Assembly (NCBI GenBank): GCA_900542935.1
Contig: UQPN01000007.1
Span: forward strand, 27,935-91,934
Length of the DNA stretch: 64,000 nucleotides
Source of the DNA: an uncultured Eubacteriales bacterium
GTDB taxonomy: Bacteria > Bacillota > Clostridia > Christensenellales > Borkfalkiaceae
Reading direction: 5' to 3'
Made by a program: the position numbers and the translations under genes. Positions 39,922-49,470 of this stretch are shown piece by piece; positions within the stretch are counted from its first letter, which is position 1; each line of letters begins with the position of its first letter. A model generated the notes under the pieces. It was not told the DNA's origin. It searched no databases and worked only from the letters and a program-made list of their open reading frames with translations.

Positions 39922-41751
39922 ATGAAAACGAAAAAAATTCTTAGTCTTGCCACTTCGGCAATCCTGCTCTCGTCTTTAAGCGCGATGGCGGCATGCGGCA
40001 AAAAGCCGAATCCCGACGCCGAGGGCAGAACGGAAATCGTATTCCTTACCGACGCGGGCGCTACAAGCAAGCCTGCATTTGAAAAAATGGTAAAAGCCTA
40101 TAACGAAGGGCAGGGTAAAACGGACGGCGTATACGTTACGTTAAAGCCGAGTTCGGGCGTTTCCACAAAGGGCGAAAACTATTTTAAGCAGTCCTCGCGC
40201 AACGCGCCCAACGTAATGATGGTCAGCGATCAGGTGTACCGTCAGTACGCAATTTCCTCCGATCGTTCTTCCGCGGACGGCATGGGGTATTTTCTCAATC
40301 TCAATAATTATGTGGCGCAGGATAAGGATTTCGATCTTTCTTCTTTCCCCGTAAGCGCAAGCAACACGTTCCGCCTTACCTATTCCGAAACGGAGAAAAA
40401 CGTTGCGGGCGCAGGGCAGGACATTCGCGGGATTCCGTTCGCTGCGGATATGCAGGTGAATTATTTCAATAAAAAGGCGTTTAAAAATGCGGGCATTAAC
40501 GTGATTTCCTGCGAAGAAGAAGCGCTTGCCGAAAAATATCCGAATCTGCAGCCGCACGGCTATGCGGAATATGCTACGGCGCCGTTCGAGGGAGCGGAGT
40601 CGTCGGTAAACCTTGCCGGCGAAACGGTGTATAAAGTATTCAATAACCGCATTGCGATGAACTGGGAAGAACAGCGCTATCTTTTTAAGTGTTTCACGAA
40701 AGATTACAACGCCTCTTCGCCCACGAAATACGGCTATGTTTCCGAATACTGGTTTAACTACGGCTGGTCGGTGGGCGGCGACGTTGTGCAATACAACGGC
40801 GAAAAGTACGATTTCACGCTGACGGATACAAGCAAAAACTATCTTGCCACGAAAGCGGTAACGGTAAACGGAAAATCGTATGCGGCGGGCGAGATTATCG
40901 AATACGAAGATAAAAAAGCCGCTTCTTCCGTGGACGGCTTGTACGAATTGCCTTCGATGTACGACGCGCTTTGCGAATTTTTGAAACTTTCCGTGCGCAC
41001 GGACAGAAGCGTAGACGCCGGCATGAACGGTTACGGCATTTCCGAACCGGACGTTAGCAACGTGGTCAACGGGCTTTTCACCGGCAATACGGCGATGGGC
41101 AGAGGATATTTCGGCAATCTTCCCGAAAGCTTCTCGCAAAGCCAGAAATTGACCGATTTCGATATGTGTTTAAGCGAACAGTATCGCGAATACGAGGGCG
41201 GCAGCACCTATCAGAAAGAGGGTAAGAGCGGTTTCGCCAACGAGTATCTGAAAGTGATCGGTAAAACGTACGACGGCGAAGCGTATACCGGCGAACTGAA
41301 AAAGGTAAACGGCACGGCGATCGTCGGCGCTTCCACGGGCGCGGCGTCTTCCTCGGTTGCGCTGGTAATTCCTTCCAACTCGGATTCTTCGTTGTGGCAG
41401 GCAAGCTGGAATTTCATCTCGTGGGCAAGCGGCACGGACGGGCAGACGTATCTTGCGGAAAGCAAAACGTATATTCCCGCCAACACGTCGGTAGCGTTCG
41501 GCGACGCGTTTTTGAACAACGAGAGCGTTTCCTGCGGCTATGATATCTGGGTGGCTGCGCAGAATTATCAGAACTACGGCGTAGGCGACTGGGGATATTT
41601 CGAGGACGGCAGCTGGGTAACCAACTGGTCTATCGATTTCAACTCTAAGGTGCGTTACGGCACGATGACGGTAACGGCATTCAGCGAAAAACATTCTCAG
41701 TCCGCGGCAAACGCTACCAACGCTATGCTGACAAGAATTGTAAGGAAGTAA
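39922..41751 (+). CDS. Sugar ABC transporter substrate-binding lipoprotein, large
   Basis: A 609-residue extracellular solute-binding protein (family 1 type). Signal ends in AMAAC with Cys25. Family-like segments are RTEIVFLTDAGATSKPAFEKMVKAYNE at the start and WNFISWASGTDGQTYLAESKTYIPANTS near the C-terminus. It is about 150 residues longer than usual family members, with extra segments in the middle. Probably binds a long oligosaccharide. GGAGAA precedes the ATG. The two permease genes follow after 6 bp and by overlap. Confidence 0.92.
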   Translation: MKTKKILSLATSAILLSSLSAMAACGKKPNPDAEGRTEIVFLTDAGATSKPAFEKMVKAYNEGQGKTDGVYVTLKPSSGVSTKGENYFKQSSRNAPNVMMVSDQVYRQYAISSDRSSADGMGYFLNLNNYVAQDKDFDLSSFPVSASNTFRLTYSETEKNVAGAGQDIRGIPFAADMQVNYFNKKAFKNAGINVISCEEEALAEKYPNLQPHGYAEYATAPFEGAESSVNLAGETVYKVFNNRIAMNWEEQRYLFKCFTKDYNASSPTKYGYVSEYWFNYGWSVGGDVVQYNGEKYDFTLTDTSKNYLATKAVTVNGKSYAAGEIIEYEDKKAASSVDGLYELPSMYDALCEFLKLSVRTDRSVDAGMNGYGISEPDVSNVVNGLFTGNTAMGRGYFGNLPESFSQSQKLTDFDMCLSEQYREYEGGSTYQKEGKSGFANEYLKVIGKTYDGEAYTGELKKVNGTAIVGASTGAASSSVALVIPSNSDSSLWQASWNFISWASGTDGQTYLAESKTYIPANTSVAFGDAFLNNESVSCGYDIWVAAQNYQNYGVGDWGYFEDGSWVTNWSIDFNSKVRYGTMTVTAFSEKHSQSAANATNAMLTRIVRK

Positions 41752-41757
41752 ATAATA

Positions 41758-42753
41758 ATGACAAAAACGAACGCTGAAGAAATCGCAGCGGAAGAAAAAG
41801 ATAAGAACGCGCGGGACGAGCGGAAGAAAAAATGGAACGCCACGCAATGGATGTGTTTTGCCATTGTTCTGATTCCGCTTGTCGCGTACGTGATTTTCAA
41901 CGGTTTTCCCATTCTGATTTCGTTTGTTTCCATGTTCACGGACATGCGTAAAAACAATTTGTCCACGATGCATTGGAACAATTTCGAAAACTTCATCGGG
42001 TACACCGACGCTTACGGTGAATTTCACCACGGCGTTTTTAACGATCCGAGATTCTGGAAATCGTGGGGGGTTACGTTGTGGCTGGCGTGCGCGCAGATCG
42101 TTTCGCTTTCGATTGCGCTGATGATCGCTTATTTGTTAGAGCAGAAAATCAAGGGCGCGAAAGTATTTCAGGTGCTGTTCTTTATCCCTTATATCTGTTC
42201 CTCCATTGCCGTATCGGTAATGTGGTCGTGGATATTCGCGTATAAAAACGGTATTCTCAACGCGATTCTGCACACGAACATCAACTGGCTGAACAACGTG
42301 GATAATCCGCATACGCTTACCTGGGCGGTGTTTGTAACCATTTTGTGGACGGCGCCCTGCTACGGCATCGTAATGTATAAAGCCGCGCTGAAAAACGTGA
42401 ATCCCGCGTTATACGAAGCGGCTTCGATCGACGGCGCAAACGGGTTTCAGAAATTCTGGTACATCACGTTTCCGGGAATCAAATCCGTTACATACTTTCT
42501 GGTTCTTGCCGGCATCACGGCGGGGCTTACCGTATTCGATCAGGTTACGGTGCTTGCGCCCGTTCAGTGGACGCAGGTTGCGGGACCGGAGGACGCGGGG
42601 CTTACCGTTATGTACTATATCTATCTGCAAGGCGTAGAAAGCAGCGAAATGGAATATGCGGCGGTAATGAGCTGGATGTTGTTCGTCGTCATGTTTGCTT
42701 TTTCGTTTGTTTTCATAAAATTGCGCGATAAAGCGGAGGAGGCTAACCGATGA
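41758..42753 (+). CDS. Sugar ABC transporter permease, MalF/UgpA type
   Basis: A 331-residue permease with six membrane helices after a charged N-terminal tail of about 35 residues. The EAA loop is YEAASIDGANGFQKFWYITFPGI (about 219-241). It pairs with the next permease to form the channel. No ATPase gene is nearby, so a shared MsmX-type ATPase coded elsewhere is expected. The stop codon overlaps the ATG of the next gene (ATGA). Confidence 0.94.
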   Translation: MTKTNAEEIAAEEKDKNARDERKKKWNATQWMCFAIVLIPLVAYVIFNGFPILISFVSMFTDMRKNNLSTMHWNNFENFIGYTDAYGEFHHGVFNDPRFWKSWGVTLWLACAQIVSLSIALMIAYLLEQKIKGAKVFQVLFFIPYICSSIAVSVMWSWIFAYKNGILNAILHTNINWLNNVDNPHTLTWAVFVTILWTAPCYGIVMYKAALKNVNPALYEAASIDGANGFQKFWYITFPGIKSVTYFLVLAGITAGLTVFDQVTVLAPVQWTQVAGPEDAGLTVMYYIYLQGVESSEMEYAAVMSWMLFVVMFAFSFVFIKLRDKAEEANR

Positions 42754-43721
42754 GCGAAGAATTTGTGCAAAGTATGCAGGCAACGGAAGTTGCCGAAGCT
42801 TCCGCAGTGAAGAAAAGCACGAAAAAATCGGGCAAAATCGGCAATAAACGCGGCGCTACGGGTACGGCGATCATCTACACGATACTCGGAATTTATACGC
42901 TGTTTTTAATGGCTCCGTTTCTTGTAATCATCGTTACGTCGTTTACGCCGGATTCCGAATATCTGGAAGCAAGCAGCTATATCTGGTTTCCTTCGCATTT
43001 CTCGCTGGAAGGGTATCAGGCGGTGTTTCTCGAAGATCCGTACGCGGTAGACGGAATTCCGTCGCTGTTACGCGGCTTTATCAATTCCATGTGGATTACG
43101 CTGATACCGCTGGTTTCGGGCTTGTTCATGTCGTGTCTGGTATCGTATTGCTATTCGAAAAACAGATTCCCTGCGAAAAATACGCTGTTTATGATCACGG
43201 TTACCACCATGTTCATACCGCTCGGCGCGTTCAGCTTCGTTTCGTATATGTTCTATCAGCAAATCGGCTGGACGGAAGGCGGGGCAAGCGTGTTGCCGCT
43301 GATTATTCCGGGGCTTTTCGGCAGTGCGGGAACGATTTTCTTTCTGCGGCCGTATATCGACAGTATTTCCACGGAGATGATCGAAGCGGCGCAGATGGAC
43401 GGAATGAATTTCTGGCAGATCTTTTTCAAGATTATCATTCCGCTTTCCAAGCCCGCCATCATCGCGCAGTTTATCTTCGGCTTTGCAGGCGGATATAACA
43501 ATTATTCGGGCGCGTTGCTGTATCTCGGCACGGGCGACGAATCGTTGTGGACGTTGCAGCTTTCGCTGAACAATCTCATTTCGTATCTTTCGAAAGGCGA
43601 CGGCGGGTACAACGTGAAATGCGCGCTTACGTTGATGGCGCTGCTGCCGTTGATTATCGTATACGTGATGTGCCAGAAGTATTTCATCGGCGGCATTGCG
43701 TTTGGCGGCGGCAAAGAATAA
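42750..43721 (+). CDS. Sugar ABC transporter permease, MalG/UgpE type
   Basis: A 323-residue permease with six helices. Its EAA loop is EAAQMDGMNFWQIFFKIIIPLSKP (about 211-234). The N-terminal 35 residues are charged and cytoplasmic. Translation is coupled to the upstream permease by a 4-bp overlap. It is the last intact gene of this importer unit; a broken gene follows. Confidence 0.94.
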   Translation: MSEEFVQSMQATEVAEASAVKKSTKKSGKIGNKRGATGTAIIYTILGIYTLFLMAPFLVIIVTSFTPDSEYLEASSYIWFPSHFSLEGYQAVFLEDPYAVDGIPSLLRGFINSMWITLIPLVSGLFMSCLVSYCYSKNRFPAKNTLFMITVTTMFIPLGAFSFVSYMFYQQIGWTEGGASVLPLIIPGLFGSAGTIFFLRPYIDSISTEMIEAAQMDGMNFWQIFFKIIIPLSKPAIIAQFIFGFAGGYNNYSGALLYLGTGDESLWTLQLSLNNLISYLSKGDGGYNVKCALTLMALLPLIIVYVMCQKYFIGGIAFGGGKE

Positions 43722-43758
43722 ATTTTTTAAAGCGCGAAGTCGCTGAGGAGAGAATATT

Positions 43759-43879
43759 ATGAAATTGCATATTCTCGGATCGGGCGGCGGCGAAGGATAT
43801 CCCGCATTGTGAGGTTGAAGCATTTTTCAAAGAAAGCGGGATTCTTGTTGCGTTTGACGACATGACGTTGGAAGTATAG
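43759..43879 (+). pseudogene. Remnant of an MBL-fold metallohydrolase (PhnP-like)
   Basis: An intact site (GAGGAGAG) and start read MKLHILGSGGGEGYPAL and then hit a stop at codon 18. This is the usual N-terminus of PhnP-type metallo-beta-lactamase-fold proteins. One frame over, right after the stop, the sequence reads VEAFFKESGILVAFDDMTLEV and stops, which looks like the C-terminus of the same kind of protein. The middle, including the HxHxDH metal motif, is missing, so a large internal deletion is inferred. Confidence 0.7.
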
Positions 43880-43928
43880 TACCGATGCGTAATATCCGCG
43901 TCCTTGCTTAAGCAAAGGTGAATAGGTT

Positions 43929-44603
43929 ATGAAAATTTGCAAAGATTTAATTCGTAATGACGTTCCCGCTGCAGGGCAAACAAAAGACAGCGATTGTATT
44001 TCTTTTGAATCGGCGGAAGATGCGGATATAAAGATTTTATTTCTCGGCAATTCGATTACCCGCCACGGCAAAGCCGAAAATCTCGGTTGGCACGGCGATT
44101 GGGGAATGGCTGCGTCGGCAAAAGATAACGATTATGTGCATAAGCTGATAAGTAAGTTTTATCGGAAAGGCATAAAAGTTTCTTGTTGCATCGCAAATTT
44201 AAGCGACTGGGAACGCACTCGCGATATGAATTTGCTTTCAACGAAATATCTGGCTGCGTTACGGTTTAATGCCGATTACGTCATCGTCCGACTTGGCGAA
44301 AACGCTTGCCTGGATAAATATTTGAGCGAATTTGAACTATGCTACGGCGAATTGACGGATTTATTTTCGAGGAGCGGAGCGAAAATCGTTCTGACCGATT
44401 TGTTTTGGGAATACGAGCCGTTTGATAACTTCGTGGCGGAGTTAGCAAAAGCAAGAGGATATGCTTTTGCGGAAATTCACGACCTCGGAAATGACGATGA
44501 GATGAAAGCGGTAGGGAAATTTTCGCATAACGGCGTAGCGGCGCACCCCGGCGATAAGGGTATGAACGAAATTGCCGAACGTATTTTTCGTGCGATCAAG
44601 TAA
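43929..44603 (+). CDS. SGNH/GDSL-type hydrolase
   Basis: A 224-residue hydrolase. Block I is LFLGNSITRHG with the catalytic Ser at about residue 42, block III is VIVRLGENA (Asn), and the C-terminal Asp-His pair is probably in HNGVAAHPGDKGM. Such enzymes often remove acetyl groups from plant polysaccharides. No signal peptide, so intracellular. AAAGGTG about 9 nt upstream is a fair site. It lies between an importer and a GH1 gene, which fits deacetylation of imported oligosaccharides; substrate is inferred. Confidence 0.88.
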   Translation: MKICKDLIRNDVPAAGQTKDSDCISFESAEDADIKILFLGNSITRHGKAENLGWHGDWGMAASAKDNDYVHKLISKFYRKGIKVSCCIANLSDWERTRDMNLLSTKYLAALRFNADYVIVRLGENACLDKYLSEFELCYGELTDLFSRSGAKIVLTDLFWEYEPFDNFVAELAKARGYAFAEIHDLGNDDEMKAVGKFSHNGVAAHPGDKGMNEIAERIFRAIK

Positions 44604-44768
44604 GATTTTAAAATAAGAAAAACAGATTGTTTAAGAAAAACAATTACGAACGTAACAATATCGTCCGCCGTGTAGTTGAAATTCATGTTGAAAGCGTCGG
44701 CGGATGATGTTGTTTTGTTATAATACAGAGAAAAAAAGCTATTCTTCCGGATAGCAGTAAGGAGCAGT

Positions 44769-46058
44769 ATGACAGATATATTTTCATTAAAAGATTTTTC
44801 TTTTCCCAAAGGATTTTTGTGGGGGAGCGCCACCGCAGGACATCAGATAGAAGGGAACAATATTTACTCAGGCAATTGGAATACAGAGCAGGAATGGTTG
44901 AAAAAAGATCCGAAAGCAGAAGTTTCGGGTAAGGCATGCAATCATTACAACATGGTTGAAGAGGATGTTGACTTGATCAAACGTTTGGGACATCAGGCGT
45001 TTCGTCTTAGCGTGGAGTGGTCTCGGATCCAACCGGAAGAGGGAGTATTCGATAAAGAAGCGACCGAGCATTACGTCAAAGAACTTGCGCTTTTGAAAGA
45101 AAAGGGGATTAAAGTTTTTTTAACGCTTGTCCATTGTTCTGTCCCGCTTTGGTTTGAAAAAAAAGGCGATTGGCAAAAGCAGGACAATTATAAATATTTT
45201 GAAACGTATCTCGAATACATTGTTCCTCGGATTGCCCCATACGTCGATTTTTGGAATGTTTTCAACGAAATGAATTTCGGTATTAAAGAGTCCGATCTTA
45301 TGCGAAAATTCAATTGTACGATTTTTCACGGCAGGGCGTATCATCTTATCCGTAAATACTCGGGCGCGCCTATCGGAACGGCGCATGCTTTTGTGCAACA
45401 CTTCGGCAGGCGACAGGGAGATAAATTCGATATGGCGGCGCAGGAATGGTATGACGTCATCAACCATGAGTTCTTTTTCCACGCAATGCGGACGGGCGAA
45501 CTGGTCGTTCCCGGTATCGGCGGAATATTCGATAAAGAGATTAAGAACACCAGCGATTTCTGGTCGATCAATCTTTATACGCGCGATATAATCGATACGC
45601 GTGAAAAAGATCTGCACGGACGGAGATTTCCGTTTAAAGAACTTCGCATGATACCGAAAGAATTTTATCTTGAAGAATTTTTCCCCGAAGCGATGTATCA
45701 TTGTCTGAACCGATTGAAAGATAAACCGGTGTATATCACCGAAAACGGAGTAAGCGCCGATAATGATGATTTTCGCATCGTATGGATTTCGGAATATCTG
45801 TCTGCGTTGCATGAAGCGATTAACGCAGGGGTTGACGTGAGAGGCTATCTTTATTGGTCGCTGATAGATAATTGGGAGTGGTACTCTTGGATCCCGAAGT
45901 TCGGGCTTGTATCTGTCGATCGTGAACACGACTTTCGGCGTACTCCGAAGCCGAGCGCGTATTTTTATAAGGAAATTATCGAAAACAACGGGTTTAAGTC
46001 GGAAATTCTGAAAAAATATTTGAAAGAAACGCCGAGAGCGCAAGATTATCGCATATAA
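44769..46058 (+). CDS. Glycoside hydrolase family 1 (beta-glucosidase/6-phospho type)
   Basis: A 429-residue GH1 enzyme. The start PKGFLWGSATAGHQIEG is the family signature. The acid/base is Glu167 in NVFNEMN and the nucleophile is Glu325 in YITENG; the substrate loop near the end reads YLYWSLIDNWEW. It is cytoplasmic. The WSLIDNWEW loop favours plain beta-glycosides over 6-phosphosugars, though this is only suggestive. TATAAT at 44719-44724 may be its own -10; the -35 is poor. The gene and the next one are somewhat AT-richer than the rest of the locus. Confidence 0.95.
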   Translation: MTDIFSLKDFSFPKGFLWGSATAGHQIEGNNIYSGNWNTEQEWLKKDPKAEVSGKACNHYNMVEEDVDLIKRLGHQAFRLSVEWSRIQPEEGVFDKEATEHYVKELALLKEKGIKVFLTLVHCSVPLWFEKKGDWQKQDNYKYFETYLEYIVPRIAPYVDFWNVFNEMNFGIKESDLMRKFNCTIFHGRAYHLIRKYSGAPIGTAHAFVQHFGRRQGDKFDMAAQEWYDVINHEFFFHAMRTGELVVPGIGGIFDKEIKNTSDFWSINLYTRDIIDTREKDLHGRRFPFKELRMIPKEFYLEEFFPEAMYHCLNRLKDKPVYITENGVSADNDDFRIVWISEYLSALHEAINAGVDVRGYLYWSLIDNWEWYSWIPKFGLVSVDREHDFRRTPKPSAYFYKEIIENNGFKSEILKKYLKETPRAQDYRI

Positions 46059-46144
46059 GCGATTTCAAAGAAAAAAACGAGCGACCGAATTATCGGCGGC
46101 ACGAAAAATACGATTCACGTTATGATTCCGGCGTTAAAACGTAA

Positions 46145-46246
46145 GACGGAGAATTGTTTTTATTCGAAGCGGAAGGCGTAAAGGCTGAGCCGATGAAAAA
46201 GGTTGCAGACAGACCGGAAATCAGGGAGATAAAATATGAAAAATAA
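46145..46246 (+). pseudogene. Possible 3' remnant of a decayed gene
   Basis: An open stretch of 33 codons without a usable start reads GELFLFEAEGVKAEPMKK and ends in TAA inside the next gene's start. It looks like the tail of a larger protein whose upstream part is interrupted by stops. The source family is not recognised. Confidence 0.3.
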
Positions 46247-48251
46247 CGAGAGAAAATTGCCGGCATATCCGCTATTTGTTAAAGATCCGAATTTTTCTTT
46301 GTGGACTACGGCAGAGGAACTTAATTCGGTAAACGTAACAAGTTGGTACGGCGCCGAAAAGAAAATTTACGGCTTTATAAAAACGAGGGGAGAAACCTAT
46401 TGTTTTTTGGGAAATGCCGCGGACTTTAAAAATTGCGGAGTAAAAAAAGCCGAACAACTTTATACAGGCGTAACGGCGTTTACCACCGATTACGAATTCA
46501 AGGCGGGAAACGCTCGGCTTAAAGTGAGTTTCGTTTCGCCCTTGCCGCCTGCCGATTTGCAGCTTTTATCTATGCCCGTGTGTTATATGAGGTATGAAAT
46601 CTCGGGAGACGACGCGGAGATATCCTTATTTGTTAACCGAAGAATAGCATATAACGACATACCCGAAAATTTGGATAAACGAGCGAAAGGCGGCGTTATG
46701 CCGCTTGAAAATTTCGAGGCGGCGTTTATCGGACTGAAACGACAACTTCCGCTTTCCAACGCGCACGACGTGATAGGCGCGGATTGGGGATGGTGGTATT
46801 TATCGGGCGAATCGGCGTATATACTTGACGAAAGCGATTTATCCGCATACTTGTCGGCGGATTTTATCGATTTTTCAAATAGCGGAGACGAGAAATATAT
46901 CGGAAGCATGAATCGCAGTAAAAGCGGAATCATAATGCTCGGATTCGACGAGGGAGTATCGATAGATTATTTCGGAGAATACCTTAAAGGCTTGTATTTA
47001 AGCGACAATAATATCACCGACGCTTTACGTTTCGTATACAAAGAAAGCGCCGATATAGATTGGAAATTAAGCGTTTTCGATGAAGATCTGAGGAAAAAAG
47101 CAAAGGAATATGAAGCGGATTATCTGAACGTTTTATATGCAAGTTTACGGCAAAGCATTGCCGCGCATAAACTTGTGAAAGACAGATACGGAGAAGTATT
47201 GTTTTTATCCAAAGAGTGCGGTTCCAACGGCTGCATAGCAACGGTGGACGTAAGTTATCCGTCCGTGCCGTTGTATCTTTTGTATAATCCAGAATTAGTC
47301 AAGGGGATGATGCGCCCGATTTTAAAATTTGCGCGCATGCCGATATGGAAATACGATTTTGCTCCGCACGATTGCGGTATTTATCCGTTTTGTACGGGAC
47401 AGGTTTACGCACTGAAAGGGAACGGAGGAAAATATCGCGGCAATTATGCCGGAAATTCATATGTAGAAACATCGTATCCCGTATATCTTTTGCCGCCTGA
47501 ATTCGACGCTTACGATTTTGACAGGCAAATGCCCGTTGAAGAATGCGCGAATATGCTTATCATGTTTGCGGCGCTCGATAAATTCGGAGGAGAGAAAAGC
47601 TTTTTCTTAAAAAACGCCGATTTGTGTAAAAAATGGGTGGAATATCTGGTGAAAGACGGATTAAAACCCGATACTCAATTATGCACCGACGACTTTGCCG
47701 GGCATTTGAGAAATAATCTGAATCTTGCGATAAAGGCGGTAGTAGGCATAGCGTGTTATGCCGAACTTAACGACAACGAAAAGTATAGGAAAATCGCAAA
47801 AGACTATGCGGATAAAATATCGGCGTTTATACTTGAATTCGACCATTCGCCTTTAACGTGGGACAGCGGTGAAGAAACGTTTTCTCTGAAATATAATTTT
47901 GTTTTCGATAAAATACTCGGTTTCGGGTTATTTAAGCAAAGTTTGCTGGAAAGGGAAGTAGATTATTGCCTTACAAAAATAAAAAAATTCGGAATTCCGC
48001 TCGACAGCCGGAAAGAATACACGAAAAGCGATTGGCTTATGTGGCTGTCAGGACTTACCGACGATAAAGATAAAAGAAACAAGATAATCGCAGCGGTGGA
48101 TAGATTTTTAAAGGAAAGTCCTGTCAGAGTTCCTTTTTCCGATTGGTTCGATACCGTTAGCGGAGAGGCGATAAATACGGGTTACTATAATTTCGCCGCA
48201 AGAAGCGTTCAGGGCGGTTGTTTTGTTGATTTGATTAAAATCAAATCATGA
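46236..48251 (+). CDS. DUF4965/DUF1793 (glutaminase A-like) family enzyme
   Basis: A 671-residue protein of the DUF5127-DUF4965-DUF1793 group, often annotated as glutaminase-like and commonly located in glycan loci. The N-terminal beta domain (about 1-280) starts LPAYPLFVKDPNFSLWT. The (alpha/alpha)6-barrel begins near 285 with YLNVLYASLRQSIAAHKLV and includes FLSKECGSNGCIATVDVSYPS, FAPHDCGIYP and QLCTDDFAGHLRNNLNLA. No signal peptide. GGGAG precedes the ATG. Its true substrate is not established; co-location with GH1 and an SGNH esterase suggests a carbohydrate role. Confidence 0.88.
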   Translation: MKNNERKLPAYPLFVKDPNFSLWTTAEELNSVNVTSWYGAEKKIYGFIKTRGETYCFLGNAADFKNCGVKKAEQLYTGVTAFTTDYEFKAGNARLKVSFVSPLPPADLQLLSMPVCYMRYEISGDDAEISLFVNRRIAYNDIPENLDKRAKGGVMPLENFEAAFIGLKRQLPLSNAHDVIGADWGWWYLSGESAYILDESDLSAYLSADFIDFSNSGDEKYIGSMNRSKSGIIMLGFDEGVSIDYFGEYLKGLYLSDNNITDALRFVYKESADIDWKLSVFDEDLRKKAKEYEADYLNVLYASLRQSIAAHKLVKDRYGEVLFLSKECGSNGCIATVDVSYPSVPLYLLYNPELVKGMMRPILKFARMPIWKYDFAPHDCGIYPFCTGQVYALKGNGGKYRGNYAGNSYVETSYPVYLLPPEFDAYDFDRQMPVEECANMLIMFAALDKFGGEKSFFLKNADLCKKWVEYLVKDGLKPDTQLCTDDFAGHLRNNLNLAIKAVVGIACYAELNDNEKYRKIAKDYADKISAFILEFDHSPLTWDSGEETFSLKYNFVFDKILGFGLFKQSLLEREVDYCLTKIKKFGIPLDSRKEYTKSDWLMWLSGLTDDKDKRNKIIAAVDRFLKESPVRVPFSDWFDTVSGEAINTGYYNFAARSVQGGCFVDLIKIKS

Positions 48252-48416
48252 TGAAAATACTTTTTGTAAAAAATTCAGAAATATATAGCGGGGGATTTTA
48301 TGCGCGGGCAGCGCTCCGCAGAACCTGACGGACGTCATCGGGCGGATTCAGTAGCGGAAAAAATCAATGCGCGTATATCGCATATTTTCGGTTGATGGCG
48401 CACGGGCGTGTTTATG

Positions 48417-48459
48417 AAACGAGCCTCGGGGAAACGGTAAATTTCTCCGGGGCTCGTTT
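48417..48459. terminator. Hairpin between the two converging loci, probable terminator
   Basis: A 16-bp stem with two wobble pairs joins 48417-48432 (AAACGAGCC...) and 48444-48459 (...GGCTCGTTT). Weak T-runs on both sides. It sits 8 bp past the end of the minus-strand AraC gene. 48252-48416 shows no gene. Confidence 0.55.
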
Positions 48460-48467
48460 AATGCGGC

Positions 48468-49256
48468 TTATTTTATGCGGCTGGGGGAAACGCCTCGCCG
48501 TTCCTTGTAAAAACGCGAAAATTGACTGACGTCGGTGAAGCCCACCTGCGTAGCCACCGCGGAAACGGGAAGCTCGCTGCTTTTCAGCAGGGCGTCCGCT
48601 TCGGATAGCCGCCGTTGCAGCAGGTATTCTTTCGGCGTTATGCCGTATTCGCGGATGAAAAGTTTGCGGAAATAATCCGGTGAAAACCCCGCCATGTCCG
48701 CAAGAAAAGCTACGGTTACGTCCGTCATATAGTAGTTGTCGATATAAATTTTTACATAGTGCAGCGAGGAAACTTCGGGCGTAGAATTCGGCTCGGAGCG
48801 CGTCAGTTCGCAGAGAATTTCGTCTGTAAGTCCGTCGATGGCAAGGGCGAAATTTTTCTTTTTCTCGCTGTATTCCAAACGGATTTTCGCAAATAAATCG
48901 GCTATCTTTTCCGATACCGAGTGAAAGATGCAGCTTTCGGGCAGTATGTCGCGCGTGGGGTAAAATCCAACGGCAAGAATATTGCAATCCTTTTCGTGAA
49001 TTTCGTTGTGCACCGTGTACGGTTTATAAAAAACGACGGCGTTATCGTCGAAACGGAAGTGTTTATCCGTACTGAACGCGCGTTCGTACGGCACCAGAAA
49101 TTCGCCCGATTTATAAGGCATCACGTCGTTTTGCCGATAATCGGAACGTCCCTTGTCGCCGAAATAATACACCAGTTCGCAATAATCGTGAAAATGCGGC
49201 GGAATCACCGTGCCGCGCTTTCTGAAACAGTCCAGCACAAATTGAAATTTAGCCAT
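48468..49256 (-). CDS. AraC-family transcriptional regulator
   Basis: A 262-residue regulator with an N-terminal cupin sensor (GTVIPPHFHDYCELVYYFG at about 13-31) and a C-terminal double HTH (VAFLADMAGFSPDYFRKLFIREYGITPKEYLLQRRLSEA; VSAVATQVGFTDVSQFSRFYKERRG). AGAGG precedes the ATG. It is transcribed divergently from the nucleoside hydrolase and importer operon at 49471, the usual place for a local activator. It is only distantly similar to the AraC protein at 30614. Confidence 0.94.
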   Translation of the reverse strand: MAKFQFVLDCFRKRGTVIPPHFHDYCELVYYFGDKGRSDYRQNDVMPYKSGEFLVPYERAFSTDKHFRFDDNAVVFYKPYTVHNEIHEKDCNILAVGFYPTRDILPESCIFHSVSEKIADLFAKIRLEYSEKKKNFALAIDGLTDEILCELTRSEPNSTPEVSSLHYVKIYIDNYYMTDVTVAFLADMAGFSPDYFRKLFIREYGITPKEYLLQRRLSEADALLKSSELPVSAVATQVGFTDVSQFSRFYKERRGVSPSRIK

Positions 49257-49301
49257 ATTCGTACCTCTTTTTTTCGATGCAGCTTAAACGCTTACCGTAA
49301 A

Positions 49302-49331
49302 AGTATACACCATACGCGCCGGATTTGTCAA
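49302..49331 (-). promoter_or_regulatory. Promoter of the AraC gene
   Basis: Minus strand: TTGACA (complement of 49326-49331), 18-bp spacer, TATACT (complement of 49302-49307). Confidence 0.7.
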
Positions 49332-49394
49332 CGGAGCGGAATAAAAAATTTTTAAAAAAGACGGATTTTCAAAAAAATTAGTCGGATTTTCATA

Positions 49395-49424
49395 TTTACA
49401 CGTTGTCGGAAAAAATGATATAAT
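49395..49424 (+). promoter_or_regulatory. Promoter of the second glycan locus
   Basis: TTTACA (49395-49400), 18-bp spacer, TATAAT (49419-49424). The 60-bp gap to the divergent AraC promoter would hold the activator site. Confidence 0.65.
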
Positions 49425-49470
49425 AAAAACGCAAAATGCAAAAACGGAAAATTATAAGCAGGTACAATCA

